Part shown: piece by piece, positions 31,002 to 40,400 of the stretch | Position numbering within the stretch: the stretch's first letter is position 1 | How the letters are laid out: every line of letters begins with the position of its first letter | Assembly: GCF_019263585.2 (NCBI RefSeq) | Contig: NZ_JADQDF010000001.1 | Location: 5,772,501 to 5,836,500, forward strand | Reading direction: 5' to 3' | Length of the DNA: 64,000 nucleotides | From: Pseudonocardia oceani | GTDB lineage: Bacteria > Actinomycetota > Actinomycetes > Mycobacteriales > Pseudonocardiaceae | Translations under genes and position numbers: made by a program | The notes under the pieces: model-generated | What the model saw: the letters and a program-made list of their open reading frames with translations, nothing else | What the model was told of the DNA's origin: nothing | Databases searched by the model: none

Positions 31002-32570
31002 GTGCTGCACACGGAACTGATCAGGACGGTGTCGGAGACGCTCGACGCGCACGCCCGCCTGCGTCCGGACACCACTGCCTTCGTCGACGACGAGCGGTCG
31101 ATCACCTACGGCGCGCTCGCGGCCTCGACCGCCCGTCTCGCCGGCCACCTGCAGGGGCTGGGCGTCGACCGCGGTGACCGCGTCCTGCTGCACCTGGACA
31201 ACCGGGTGGAGGTGGCCGAGTCCTACCTCGCGATCCCGCGGGCCGGGGCGATCGCGGTGTGCGCCAACCCGGGAGCGGCACCGGCCGAGGTCGCGCACAT
31301 CCTCGACGACAGCGGCGCCCGTGTCGTGATCACCGACGACGCGCACCTCGACGTGGTGCGGGCGCTCGCCGCCGAGCGCAGCGGCCCGCTCGCCGTGATC
31401 GTCGTCGGCGCCGGGGCGAGCGCCGGCGAGGTCCGGTACGCGGACCTCCTGGCCGCGCCGGCCGACGAGGCGCCGCGCGACTGCCTCGAGCTCGACGACG
31501 TGGCCTGGATGCTCTACACCTCCGGCACCACGGGCCGCCCCAAGGGCGTGCACCTCACCCAGCGCGGCTGCTTCTGGGTGGTGGCCGCGTGCTGGGCCCC
31601 GATCGCCGGGCTCGGCCCCGGCGACGTCGTGCTCTCCGCGCTGCCGCTGTTCCACTCCTACGCGCTCGTGCTGTGCGTGCTCGGCGTGGCGGCGGTAGGG
31701 GCGAGCGAGCGCATCCTGCCGCGGTTCTCCGTGCAGGAGGTCCAGGACCGGCTGCGCCACGGCGGGCCGGAGGGTCAGGTGACGGTCCTCCCCGGAGTCC
31801 CGACGATGTTCCACTACCTGCTGGACCGCGGCGGCCCGGACGGTCTCGACGCCCCCGCCCTGCGGATGTGCATCTCGGCGGGCGCGATCCTGCCCGCCGC
31901 GGTCAACGAGGGCTTCGAAAAGGCGTTCGACGTGCCGCTGCTCGACGGCTACGGCATCACCGAGACCTCGACGATGGTCACGATGAACTGGCCCACCGGG
32001 ACCCGGGTGATGGGCTCGTGCGGACTGCCGCTGCCCGGCCTCAGCGTGCGCCTGGTCGATCCGGCGAGCGGCCGGGACGTCCTGCCGGGCGAGGAGGGCG
32101 AGCTCTGGGTCCAGGGCCCGAACGTCACGCCCGGCTACCACAACCTGGCCGAGGCGAGCGCCGCCGTGCTCGTCGACGGCTGGTACCGCACCGGCGACCT
32201 CGCCCGCCGCGACGAGAACGGCTACCTGCGGATCAGCGGCCGCACCAAGGAGCTGATCATCCGCGGCGGGGAGAACATCTACCCGGCCGAGGTGGAGGAC
32301 GCGCTGCTCGCCTCCGACGAGATCCGGGACGCCGCCGTCGTGGGTGCGCCGCACGACCACCTCGGTGAGGTGGCGGTGGCGTTCGTGGTGCCGCGCGAAC
32401 CGGGCTCGCTGGACCACGAGTCGGTGCTGGCGACCGCCCGAGAGCGACTGTCGATCTTCAAGATGCCCGAGAAGCTCATCGAGGTGGAGCAGATCCCGCG
32501 CACCGGCTCCGGGAAGATCCTCCGCTTTCAACTGCAGCAGCAACTCGGGAAGGAACGGACATGGAGCTGA
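31002..32570 (+). CDS. AMP-forming acyl-CoA synthetase/ligase
   Basis: 522 aa, ANL superfamily. Motifs: YTSGTTGRPKGVHLT (P-loop), DGYGITETS, GWYRTGDLARR, GRTKELIIRGGENIYPAEVE and the C-terminal Lys in RTGSGKILRF. It would activate the carboxylate imported by the symporter as a CoA thioester; chain or ring preference cannot be read. It overlaps the CoxG-like gene by 10 bases. Confidence 0.93.
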   Translation: MLHTELIRTVSETLDAHARLRPDTTAFVDDERSITYGALAASTARLAGHLQGLGVDRGDRVLLHLDNRVEVAESYLAIPRAGAIAVCANPGAAPAEVAHILDDSGARVVITDDAHLDVVRALAAERSGPLAVIVVGAGASAGEVRYADLLAAPADEAPRDCLELDDVAWMLYTSGTTGRPKGVHLTQRGCFWVVAACWAPIAGLGPGDVVLSALPLFHSYALVLCVLGVAAVGASERILPRFSVQEVQDRLRHGGPEGQVTVLPGVPTMFHYLLDRGGPDGLDAPALRMCISAGAILPAAVNEGFEKAFDVPLLDGYGITETSTMVTMNWPTGTRVMGSCGLPLPGLSVRLVDPASGRDVLPGEEGELWVQGPNVTPGYHNLAEASAAVLVDGWYRTGDLARRDENGYLRISGRTKELIIRGGENIYPAEVEDALLASDEIRDAAVVGAPHDHLGEVAVAFVVPREPGSLDHESVLATARERLSIFKMPEKLIEVEQIPRTGSGKILRFQLQQQLGKERTWS

Positions 32571-33247
32571 GCAGCACGTTCACCGTCTCCCAGCCGGTTG
32601 ACCGCGCCTGGCAGGTCATCACCGATCTCGAGCGCGTGGCGCCCTGCCTGCCCGGAGCCGCACTGCTCGGCATCGACGGCGACGACTACCGCGGGGCCGT
32701 GAAGATCAAGGTCGGACCGGTCACCGCGCAGTACGAGGGTATCGCCCGGTTCGCCGAGCGCGACGACGCCGCCCACCATGCGGTGCTGCGGGCGGAGGGC
32801 CGCGACGTCCGCGGCCAGGGCAACGCCGCCGCCACGATCGACCTGAAGCTGACCGAGCAGGGCAGTGGCACGCAGGTCACCATCGACACCGACCTGGAGC
32901 TGGCCGGGAGGGTGGCCCAGTTCGGTCGAGGCGTGATCGCCGACGTCAGCGGCAAGCTGATCGGGCAGTTCGCCACCCGGTTGGAGGAGGAGATGGCGGC
33001 CTCCGGGGCGCCCGCCGCCGCACCGTCGGCCGCTCCGACCCCGCCCCGCAGCATCGACGACGTCGAGCCGCTCGACCTGATGTCCGTCGGCAGTGGCACC
33101 GCGCTCAAGCAGGCACTGCCCGTCGCCACCGCGCTGGTGGGGCTGCTGATCGGCGTGCTGCTCGGCCGCCGTCGCGGGGCGGTCCGCCCGACGCAGCTCG
33201 TCCTGAACCTCGTCCTGCCCAGCAACCCCGAGGAGGGGACCCGATGA
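32561..33247 (+). CDS. CoxG-like SRPBCC protein with C-terminal membrane anchor
   Basis: 228 aa. SRPBCC/CoxG fold: FTVSQPVDRAWQVITDLERV, CLPGAALLGIDGDDYRGAVK, IKVGPVTAQYEG. An Ala/Pro linker and one helix (ATALVGLLIGVLLG) followed by Arg residues anchor it to the membrane. CoxG proteins recruit CO-dehydrogenase-type molybdenum hydroxylases to the membrane, so it fits the CoxLMS-like genes downstream. Confidence 0.88.
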   Translation: MELSSTFTVSQPVDRAWQVITDLERVAPCLPGAALLGIDGDDYRGAVKIKVGPVTAQYEGIARFAERDDAAHHAVLRAEGRDVRGQGNAAATIDLKLTEQGSGTQVTIDTDLELAGRVAQFGRGVIADVSGKLIGQFATRLEEEMAASGAPAAAPSAAPTPPRSIDDVEPLDLMSVGSGTALKQALPVATALVGLLIGVLLGRRRGAVRPTQLVLNLVLPSNPEEGTR

Positions 33248-34653
33248 CCGATATCCTGCGGGAGACCGCGCTCTACATCGACGGGCGGTGGGTGCCCGGC
33301 GGTGGCAGCGACCTCGAGGTGCTGAACCCCGCGACCGAGGAGGTCACCGGCGTCGTCACACAGGCCTCCACGGACGATGTCGAGACCGCCGTCGCCGCAG
33401 CCCGCGTGGCGTTCCCCGCCTGGGCGGCCACACCCGTCGCCGAGCGCGCCGCGGTACTGCGCCGGGTCCGCGACGTCATCACCGTCCGCGCCGACGTCTT
33501 CGCCGACACGGTCACCCGCGAGCTGGGTGCACCGCCGAAGGTCGCCCGCGGCCTGCACGTCGACACGCCCGTCGCCGTCATCGACGCCACGATCGACGCC
33601 CTGGAGAACTTCGCGTTCACCAGCGAGATCGGCAACTCGCTGATCCGCCGCGAGCCCGTGGGGGTCGTCGCGGCGATCACGCCCTGGAACCTGCCGCTGC
33701 ACCAGGTGGTCGTGAAGGTCGTCCCGGCGCTGGCCGCCGGCGCCACCGTGGTGCTCAAGCCGGCCGGGCTCACCCCGCTGGCCGCGTTCGAGCTCGCCCG
33801 CGCGTTCGACGACGCGGGCCTGCCCGCCGGTGTGTTCAACCTGGTCCCGGGCAGCGGGCGGGTGGTCGGTGACCTCCTCACCCGCCACCCGGACGTCAAC
33901 CAGGTGTCGTTCACCGGGTCCACGCCAGTCGGGCGACGCATCGCCGGGGTCGCGGCGGAGACCCTGAAGCGGGTCACCCTGGAGCTGGGCGGCAAGTCGG
34001 CGAGCGTGGTGCTGGCCGACGCCGACGACGAGCTGCTGGCCAAGGCCGTCAAGATCACCGTGGCGAACTGCTTCCTCAACAGCGGCCAGACCTGCACCGC
34101 GCTGTCGCGCCTCGTCGTGCCGGCCGACCGGCTCGAGCAGGTGGAGAAGCTGGCCGCCGCAGCCGCGGCGAAGTACGTGCCCGGCACCCGCCTGGGGCCG
34201 CTGGTCTCCGCCGAGCAGCGCAAGGAGGTCGAGTCCTACCTCGACCCGGCGTCCGGCGGCGCGTCCGCCGTCACCGTGTTCGGCGGTGCCGACCTGCCCG
34301 AGCGGGGCTACTACGTCTCACCGGCGGTGATCTCCCGCGTCGACCCCGACTCCCGTCTCGCCCAGGAGGAGGTGTTCGGCCCGGTCCTCGCGATCCTCGC
34401 CGCCACCTCCGACGACGACGCCGTCGCGATCGCGAACAACAGCATCTACGGCCTCGGCGGTGCCGTCTGGGGAGCTGACGGCGACGCGGCACTGGCCGTC
34501 GCAGCCCGACTGCAGACCGGCCAGGTCGACGTCAACGGTGCAGCGTTCAACCCCAGTGCCCCGTTCGGTGGGTTCAAGCAGTCCGGGACGGGACGCGAGA
34601 TCGGTGAGTACGGCATCGCCGACGTCTGCGAGATCAAGGCGGTTCAGCGATGA
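33244..34653 (+). CDS. NAD(P)-dependent aldehyde dehydrogenase
   Basis: 469 aa, normal for the family. ITPWNLPLHQVVVKV, FTGSTPVGRRIA, the general-base Glu in LELGGKSASV and the nucleophile Cys in NSGQTCTALSR are present. It overlaps its neighbours by 4 bases on both sides. Together with the alcohol dehydrogenase it would oxidise an alcohol to an acid, or act on an aldehyde formed in the pathway. Confidence 0.94.
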   Translation: MTDILRETALYIDGRWVPGGGSDLEVLNPATEEVTGVVTQASTDDVETAVAAARVAFPAWAATPVAERAAVLRRVRDVITVRADVFADTVTRELGAPPKVARGLHVDTPVAVIDATIDALENFAFTSEIGNSLIRREPVGVVAAITPWNLPLHQVVVKVVPALAAGATVVLKPAGLTPLAAFELARAFDDAGLPAGVFNLVPGSGRVVGDLLTRHPDVNQVSFTGSTPVGRRIAGVAAETLKRVTLELGGKSASVVLADADDELLAKAVKITVANCFLNSGQTCTALSRLVVPADRLEQVEKLAAAAAAKYVPGTRLGPLVSAEQRKEVESYLDPASGGASAVTVFGGADLPERGYYVSPAVISRVDPDSRLAQEEVFGPVLAILAATSDDDAVAIANNSIYGLGGAVWGADGDAALAVAARLQTGQVDVNGAAFNPSAPFGGFKQSGTGREIGEYGIADVCEIKAVQR

Positions 34654-35789
34654 CGACCACCCAGGCAGCCCCCGCGGACGTCGAGGAGTACCCGCACGCG
34701 GTGCGCGCCGCCGTCCTGCGGGCCGTCGGCGAGCCGATGACCGTCGAGACGATCCGATTGCGGGCGGTCGGTCCTGACGACGTGCGCGTCCGGATCGAGC
34801 AGACCGGCGTGTGCCACTCGGACCTCTCGCTCGCTCGGGGCGTGCTCGCGCAGCCGCTGCCCGCGGTGCTGGGCCACGAGGCGTGCGGCAGCGTCGTCGA
34901 GAAGGGGGAGCGGGTCACCGACCTGGAGCTCGGGCAGCGGGTGATCCTGCTGTGGATCACCTCCTGCGGGCACTGCTTCCACTGCACCCACGACGAGCCG
35001 CACCTGTGCGCCACCGGATCGTCGCGCGCGGGCGAGCCCTACGCGCTCACCCACGACGACGAACCGGTCTATCCCGGACTCACGGTCGGTTCCTTCGCCG
35101 AGCAGACCGTGGTGCCGCGCGGCGCCGTCGTCGCCGTGCCCGACGACATCGACACCGCCGACGCAGCCCTGCTGGGTTGCGCGGTGACCACCGGGGTCGG
35201 CGCGGTCGTCAGCACCGCGCAGGTCTCCTACGACTCGTCCGTGGTGGTCATCGGCCTCGGCGGGGTCGGGCTGTCGGTCGTGCAGGGCGCCCGGCTCGTC
35301 GGTGCGTCGACGATCATCGCGGTGGACCGCACCGTCGAGAAGGCGGATCTGGCGCTCGCCGCCGGGGCCACCCACTTCCTCCCGGCCGACGACGGCACGA
35401 GGAGGGTCGTCCGCGGCCTCACCGACGGCCGCGGCGCCGACTTCGTCTTCGACTGCGTCGGGTCCTCGCGCGCGATTCGCGACATGTGGTCCATGACCCG
35501 CCGCGGCGGGTCGGCCACAGTGGTCGGCATCGGCGGCGGGGACGACATGGTGTCGTTCAGCGCGCTGGAGCTGTTCCACTTCGCCCGGACGCTGCGCGGC
35601 TGCGTGGCCGGCTCGCTCGACGCGGCCGCCGACATGCCGCGCTTCTTCGACTGGGTCCGGGCCGGGGACCTCGACCTCCGGCAGCTGGTCACCGGGGCGG
35701 GCACACTCACCGACGTGGACGCCGCGCTCGACGAGCTCGCCGCAGGCCGCGGCATCCGCACCGTCCTGCGCCCGGGGGGTGTCCGATGA
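34650..35789 (+). CDS. Zinc-dependent alcohol dehydrogenase (class III/NDMA-type MDR)
   Basis: 379 aa. Catalytic-zinc ligands lie in TGVCHSDLSLARG and LGHEACGSV; the structural-zinc cluster CGHCFHCTHDEPHLC is intact; the NAD fold is VIGLGGVGLSVVQGA. Closest by eye to the long-chain MDR group that includes formaldehyde and aryl-alcohol dehydrogenases. Substrate unknown. Confidence 0.92.
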   Translation: MTTTQAAPADVEEYPHAVRAAVLRAVGEPMTVETIRLRAVGPDDVRVRIEQTGVCHSDLSLARGVLAQPLPAVLGHEACGSVVEKGERVTDLELGQRVILLWITSCGHCFHCTHDEPHLCATGSSRAGEPYALTHDDEPVYPGLTVGSFAEQTVVPRGAVVAVPDDIDTADAALLGCAVTTGVGAVVSTAQVSYDSSVVVIGLGGVGLSVVQGARLVGASTIIAVDRTVEKADLALAAGATHFLPADDGTRRVVRGLTDGRGADFVFDCVGSSRAIRDMWSMTRRGGSATVVGIGGGDDMVSFSALELFHFARTLRGCVAGSLDAAADMPRFFDWVRAGDLDLRQLVTGAGTLTDVDAALDELAAGRGIRTVLRPGGVR

Positions 35790-36580
35790 GGATCGGGTCG
35801 ATCGAGGTCCTGCCCGTGCTCGACGGCACGGGCCGCGAACCGGCCGCGGAGGTGCTGACCCGTCCGGGCGTGTCCGACGCGTGGTCCTGCCACGCCGAGC
35901 ACCTCGACGCCGACGGCGTGCTGACCCTGGACCTGGGTGCCTTCCTCGTCCGCACCGGTGACCGCACGGTTCTCGTCGACGCCGGGGTGGGCACCATCGA
36001 CAACGGGAAGTACGCGGGCGGCGGCCTGCTCGACTCGCTGCGCGGCCACGGGCTGGGCCCCGACGACGTCACCGACGTCGTGTTCACCCACCTGCACTTC
36101 GACCACGTCGGGTGGGCCACGACGAAGGGGCGGGTCGTGTTCCCGAACGCGACCTACCGGGTCCACGCCGACGACTGGGCGCACTTCGTGTCGTCGCCGA
36201 CGGCCGATCCCGGCGCGGTCCGCAAGCTGTCCCCGCTGGAGCCGCGGCTGGAGGTCTTCGACGGCGAGGTCACGCTCGCCCCGGGCCTGACCGCGCGCCC
36301 CGCGCCCGGCCACACGCCCGGCTCCACCGTCTACGTGGTGTCGAGCGGCGACGAGCGCGCACTGCTGCTCGGCGACGTCGTCCACTCCGTGGTCGAGCTG
36401 GGCGAGCGCGACTGGGAGGCCGTCTTCGACGTCGACCCCGTCGCGGCGTGCGCGGTGCGCAACGCGCTCGCCGACGAGGTCGCCGACTCCACCGACCTCG
36501 TCGTCGGCGCCCACTTCCCGGGCCTGCGCTTCGGCCGCGTGGTCACCGCCTTCGGCAACCGCACCTTCCGAGCCATCTGA
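35786..36580 (+). CDS. Metallo-beta-lactamase-fold hydrolase
   Basis: 264 aa. The metal motif FTHLHFDHVGW (HxHxDH), a later His in PAPGHTPGSTV, Asp in LLLGDVVH and a terminal VVGAHFPG are conserved. This resembles lactonase/thioesterase-type members of the fold. It may open a lactone or cleave a thioester in the pathway; this is inference from context. ATG overlaps the alcohol dehydrogenase stop. Confidence 0.88.
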   Translation: MRIGSIEVLPVLDGTGREPAAEVLTRPGVSDAWSCHAEHLDADGVLTLDLGAFLVRTGDRTVLVDAGVGTIDNGKYAGGGLLDSLRGHGLGPDDVTDVVFTHLHFDHVGWATTKGRVVFPNATYRVHADDWAHFVSSPTADPGAVRKLSPLEPRLEVFDGEVTLAPGLTARPAPGHTPGSTVYVVSSGDERALLLGDVVHSVVELGERDWEAVFDVDPVAACAVRNALADEVADSTDLVVGAHFPGLRFGRVVTAFGNRTFRAI

Positions 36581-36591
36581 GAGGCAGGAAC

Positions 36592-37371
36592 ATGGATCTG
36601 CAACTGTCGGGCACGAACGTCCTGGTCACCGGGGCGGGTCAGGGTCTGGGCCGCGCTCTGGGCATGGGCTTCGCCGCTGAGGGCGCGAACGTCGCCTTCC
36701 ACTACAACTCCTCGGGCGAGGGCGCCGAGAAGGCGGCCGCCGAGGCCGCCGAGCTCGGTGTCCGCGCGATCGCCGTGGGCGGTGACCTGCGCGACGCCGG
36801 GGCCGTGGCGCGGATCGTCGAGCGGACGGAGAGCGACCTCGGCCCGATCGACGTACTGGTGAACAACGCCGCCGTCGCGGTCAAGCAGCGCTTCCTCGAG
36901 TCGACGCCGCAGGACTGGCAGGCGCAGATCGACGTCACGGTGACGGGGACGCTCCAGATCACCCACGCCGTGGCGACGCTGATGGCCGGGCGGAAGAGCG
37001 GCGCGATCGTGAACATGATGGGCGACTCCGGACGGGTCGGGGAGTCGGGGCTGCTCGTCACCGCCACCGCCCGTTCGACCACGGTCGGGCTGACGCGCTC
37101 GCTGGCAAAGGAGCTGGCCCGGTTCGGCATCCGCGCGAACGCGGTCTCGCTGGCGCTGGTGCGGTCCGACAACTTCGACAGCCACGCGGGCACCGGGGGG
37201 GCGGGGGACGGGGAAGCCGAGCAGATGAAGAAGATCCTGGCCCAGTACCCGCTGCGCCGGGTCGGGCACCCGGACGACATCACCCCGATGGTGCTGCTGC
37301 TGGCGTCGCCGCTGTCGTCGTGGACCACCGGCCAGGTCGTGTCGGTCAACGGCGGGTACGCGATGCCATGA
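36592..37371 (+). CDS. Short-chain dehydrogenase/reductase with a degenerate active site
   Basis: 259 aa. The cofactor loop TGAGQGLGRALGMG and NNAAVAVKQ are normal, and VSVNGGYAMP ends the fold as usual. The expected YxxxK catalytic motif is replaced: the segment reads LLVTATARSTTVGLTRSLAK, with Thr at the Tyr position and Arg at the Lys position. The Ser of MMGDSGRVG is present. It may be inactive as a dehydrogenase, or do another job such as hydration or binding. Shine-Dalgarno GAGGCAGG precedes the ATG. Confidence 0.88.
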   Translation: MDLQLSGTNVLVTGAGQGLGRALGMGFAAEGANVAFHYNSSGEGAEKAAAEAAELGVRAIAVGGDLRDAGAVARIVERTESDLGPIDVLVNNAAVAVKQRFLESTPQDWQAQIDVTVTGTLQITHAVATLMAGRKSGAIVNMMGDSGRVGESGLLVTATARSTTVGLTRSLAKELARFGIRANAVSLALVRSDNFDSHAGTGGAGDGEAEQMKKILAQYPLRRVGHPDDITPMVLLLASPLSSWTTGQVVSVNGGYAMP

Positions 37372-39671
37372 GCAGCCTGGGAAGCAGTCCTCGCCGCAAG
37401 GAGGACCGGCGGCTGGTCACCGGCCACGGTCGCTTCGTGTCCGACCTCGAGCTCCCGCGCATGCGGCACGTCGCGTTCCTGCGCAGCCCCTACGGCCATG
37501 CCCGGATCACCGGCGTCGACGCCGGCGCGGCCCGCGCGGCCGGGTACCGCGTGTTCACCGGCACCGACTTCGCCCACGTGGCGCTGCGCGCGCAGTCGGC
37601 GCTGCCGTCCTACGTCGAGACCGACCAGCCGGTGATCGCCCACGAGAAGGTCTGCTTCGCGGGCGAGACGGTCGCCGCGGTGGTGGCGCGCAGCCGCTAC
37701 CACGCCGAGGACGGGCTCGAGCTGATCGAGGTCGACTACGAGCCGTTGCCGCCCACGGTCTGCGCGTGGGACGAGCCGCGCGAACCCGTTCACCCGGAGG
37801 CCCCGGACAACGTCCTGCTCCAGCGCACCTTCGACGCCGGGTCCGTGGAGGACGCCTTCGCCGCCGCCGCCGTCGTCGTCGAGCGGGAGCTCGTCACCAA
37901 CCGGCACTCCGGCAACCCGATGGAGTGCCGTGCGGGCGTGGCGCTGTGGAACGCGTCGGACCGCAAGCTCACCTTCTGGAACGGCACCCAGGTGCCGCAC
38001 ATCGTCCGCAACATGATCGCCGAGCTGATGGACCTGCCCGAGGGGAACGTCCGCGTGATCGCGCCGGACGTCGGCGGCGGCTTCGGTGTGAAGGCCGTGC
38101 TGTATCCCGAGGACGTGGCGCTGTGCCTGATGGCGCGGGCGGTGCCGGGCGTGCCGCTCAAGTGGGTGGAGGACCGCGCCGAGCACCTGCTCGCCGCCAC
38201 GCACGCCCGAGACCACCGCTACGTGATGAAGGCCGGTTTCGCCACCGACGGGGAGCTGCTCGCCGTCGAGGCCGACGTGACCTGCAACGTCGGCGCCTAC
38301 TCGGTGTACCCGTGGACGGCGGGGATCGAGCCGCTGATGGCGGGCGGGCTGCTGTCGGGCCCGTACAAGCTCACGAACTACCGCGCCACGGTGCGCGGGG
38401 TCGCGACCAACACCGCGCCGTCCGGGCCGTACCGCGGGGTCGCCCGCCCGTCCAGCGTCTTCGCCATGGAGGCGGTGCTCGACGACGGCGCCCGGGAGCT
38501 CGGGCTGTCGGGGGTCGACATCCGCCGGAGGAACCTCATCCGGCCCGAGGACATCCCGTACCGGATGCCCTCGCGCCTGGTCGACGACTCCGGCCACTAC
38601 GACGAGTGCCTCACCAAGGCCCTCGACGCCCTGGGCTACGACGGCTTCCGCGCCGAGCAGGAGCGTCGCCGCGGTACCGACGAGCCGCAGATCGGCATCG
38701 GCTTCGCCTGCTACAACGAGCTCACCGGACTCGGCCGGGCCGCGAGCGCCGGCCCCCGGATGCCGTTCCGCACCGGGCACGACGCGTGCACCGTGCGGAT
38801 GAACCCCGACGGGCGGGTCACGGTGTTCTCCGGCGTCACGTCGCAGGGCCAGGGGCTGGAGACGACGATGGCGCAGATCGTGGCGGACGGCGTCGGCGTC
38901 TCCTACGACGACGTCGAGGTCCGCATCGGCGACACCGACGAGTCGCTGTGGGGCTTCGGGGCGTTCTCCTCCCGCCAGGCCGTGATCGGCGGTGGTGCCG
39001 CGCACCGGACCGCCGAGGCGGTCAAGGAGAAGGTGCTGCTGCTGGCCGCGGGCCTGCTGGAGGCGGATCCGGCCGACCTGCGCATCGAGGACGGGCAGAT
39101 CTCGGTGGTCGGTGAGCAGAAGGCGCGGATGTCGGTGGCCGAGGTGGCGCGGGTGGCCTACCTCGAGTCCAACCGGCTGCCCGAGGGGATCGAACCCGGG
39201 CTCGAGGCCACGAAGTTCTACGACCCGATCCGCGGCGCGTTCGCCGCAGGCGCGCAGGTCGCCGCGATCGAGGTGGACCGGACAACCGGTGAGCTCACGA
39301 TCCTGAGGTACGTGTGCGTCGAGGACGCGGGGCGCGCGATGCACCCGCAGATCGTCGACGGGCAGATCCTCGGCTCGATCGCCCAGGGCATCGGCGGGGC
39401 GCTCTACGAGCACCTGGTCTACGACGACGACGGCAACCTGTCCACGGGCACGCTGCTCGACTACCTGATGCCGACCAGCGCCGAGGTGCCCGACATGGTC
39501 ATCGGGCACGTCGCGCACCCGGCTGACAACCCGCTCGGCGTCCGCGGTGTGGGGGAGGGCGGCACCCTCGGCCCCAACGCCGTGCTGGCCGGAGCCGTCG
39601 CCGATGCCCTCGGCGTGCGGATCGACACCCTCCCGATCACTCCCGCGAGCGTCTGGACGGTGCTGCAGTGA
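37368..39671 (+). CDS. Molybdenum hydroxylase large subunit (CoxL-like, form II)
   Basis: 767 aa, xanthine oxidase/CODH family, molybdopterin-binding. N-terminal RKEDRRLVTGHGRFVSDLEL; VAPDVGGGFGVKA for molybdopterin; the active-site loop reads PYRGVARPS, resembling form II AYRGAGR rather than the CO-oxidising AYxCSFR loop, so CO is an unlikely substrate. GVRGVGEGGTLGPNAV holds the conserved Glu near the end. Its FAD and Fe-S partners are encoded just downstream. ATG overlaps the SDR stop. Confidence 0.93.
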   Translation: MSSLGSSPRRKEDRRLVTGHGRFVSDLELPRMRHVAFLRSPYGHARITGVDAGAARAAGYRVFTGTDFAHVALRAQSALPSYVETDQPVIAHEKVCFAGETVAAVVARSRYHAEDGLELIEVDYEPLPPTVCAWDEPREPVHPEAPDNVLLQRTFDAGSVEDAFAAAAVVVERELVTNRHSGNPMECRAGVALWNASDRKLTFWNGTQVPHIVRNMIAELMDLPEGNVRVIAPDVGGGFGVKAVLYPEDVALCLMARAVPGVPLKWVEDRAEHLLAATHARDHRYVMKAGFATDGELLAVEADVTCNVGAYSVYPWTAGIEPLMAGGLLSGPYKLTNYRATVRGVATNTAPSGPYRGVARPSSVFAMEAVLDDGARELGLSGVDIRRRNLIRPEDIPYRMPSRLVDDSGHYDECLTKALDALGYDGFRAEQERRRGTDEPQIGIGFACYNELTGLGRAASAGPRMPFRTGHDACTVRMNPDGRVTVFSGVTSQGQGLETTMAQIVADGVGVSYDDVEVRIGDTDESLWGFGAFSSRQAVIGGGAAHRTAEAVKEKVLLLAAGLLEADPADLRIEDGQISVVGEQKARMSVAEVARVAYLESNRLPEGIEPGLEATKFYDPIRGAFAAGAQVAAIEVDRTTGELTILRYVCVEDAGRAMHPQIVDGQILGSIAQGIGGALYEHLVYDDDGNLSTGTLLDYLMPTSAEVPDMVIGHVAHPADNPLGVRGVGEGGTLGPNAVLAGAVADALGVRIDTLPITPASVWTVLQ

Positions 39672-40396
39672 TCATCACGTCGTCACACGGCCGCACCGCG
39701 GTGATCGCGCTGGACCGGCCCGGGAGGCGCAACGCGCTGACCACGGCGCTGTGCCGCGCCGTCCGCGACGCCGTCGGGAAGGCCGTCGCGGACGGGGCGC
39801 GGGCGGTCGTCCTCACCGGTGCGGGCACGAGCTTCTGCTCGGGAGCCGATCTCGACGAGGTCTACACGGCCGACTTCCGCGACGCGCTCTACGCGATGCT
39901 GCACACCGTCACCGACGCACCGGTCCCGGTCGTCGCGGCGGTGAACGGGCCGGCGATCGGGGCGGGCACCCAGCTCGCCATCGCCGCCGACCTGCGCGTC
40001 GCCGCGCCGGGCGCCGTATTCGGCGTGCCGACGGCGAGGATCGGGCTGGCGGTCGACCCGTGGACGATCCGGCGGCTCGCACTGCTGGCCGGCAACGGTA
40101 CGTCGCGGGCGCTCCTGCTGGCGTGCGACCAGCTCGACGCGGCCGCCGCCCGTGCCTGCGGACTCGTCGAGCGCCTCGGCGAGGTGGAGGACGCGATCGC
40201 GTGGGCGCAGGGGATGGCCGCGCTCGCTCCGCTGACCGTCGCCTACTCCAAGCAGGTGCTCAACGGGGTGTTCGAGCCCGTGCTCGACGAGGCGCAGCTG
40301 GACGCCGCGTTCGAGGGCTGCTGGTCCAGTGCCGATTTCGCGGAGGGCCGCCTGGCCCGCACCGAGAAGCGCCCGCCCGTGTTCGAGGGGAGATGA
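39668..40396 (+). CDS. Enoyl-CoA hydratase/isomerase family protein
   Basis: 242 aa, slightly short. Crotonase oxyanion-hole segments GTSFCSGADLDE and NGPAIGAGTQLAIAADLR are present. The usual first catalytic Glu of hydratases falls in the region NGNGTSRALLL/GIGLAVDP where no clear Glu is seen, so isomerase or another crotonase chemistry is possible. GTG overlaps the large-subunit stop, splitting the hydroxylase genes. Confidence 0.86.
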   Translation: MIITSSHGRTAVIALDRPGRRNALTTALCRAVRDAVGKAVADGARAVVLTGAGTSFCSGADLDEVYTADFRDALYAMLHTVTDAPVPVVAAVNGPAIGAGTQLAIAADLRVAAPGAVFGVPTARIGLAVDPWTIRRLALLAGNGTSRALLLACDQLDAAAARACGLVERLGEVEDAIAWAQGMAALAPLTVAYSKQVLNGVFEPVLDEAQLDAAFEGCWSSADFAEGRLARTEKRPPVFEGR

Positions 40397-40400
40397 CACG

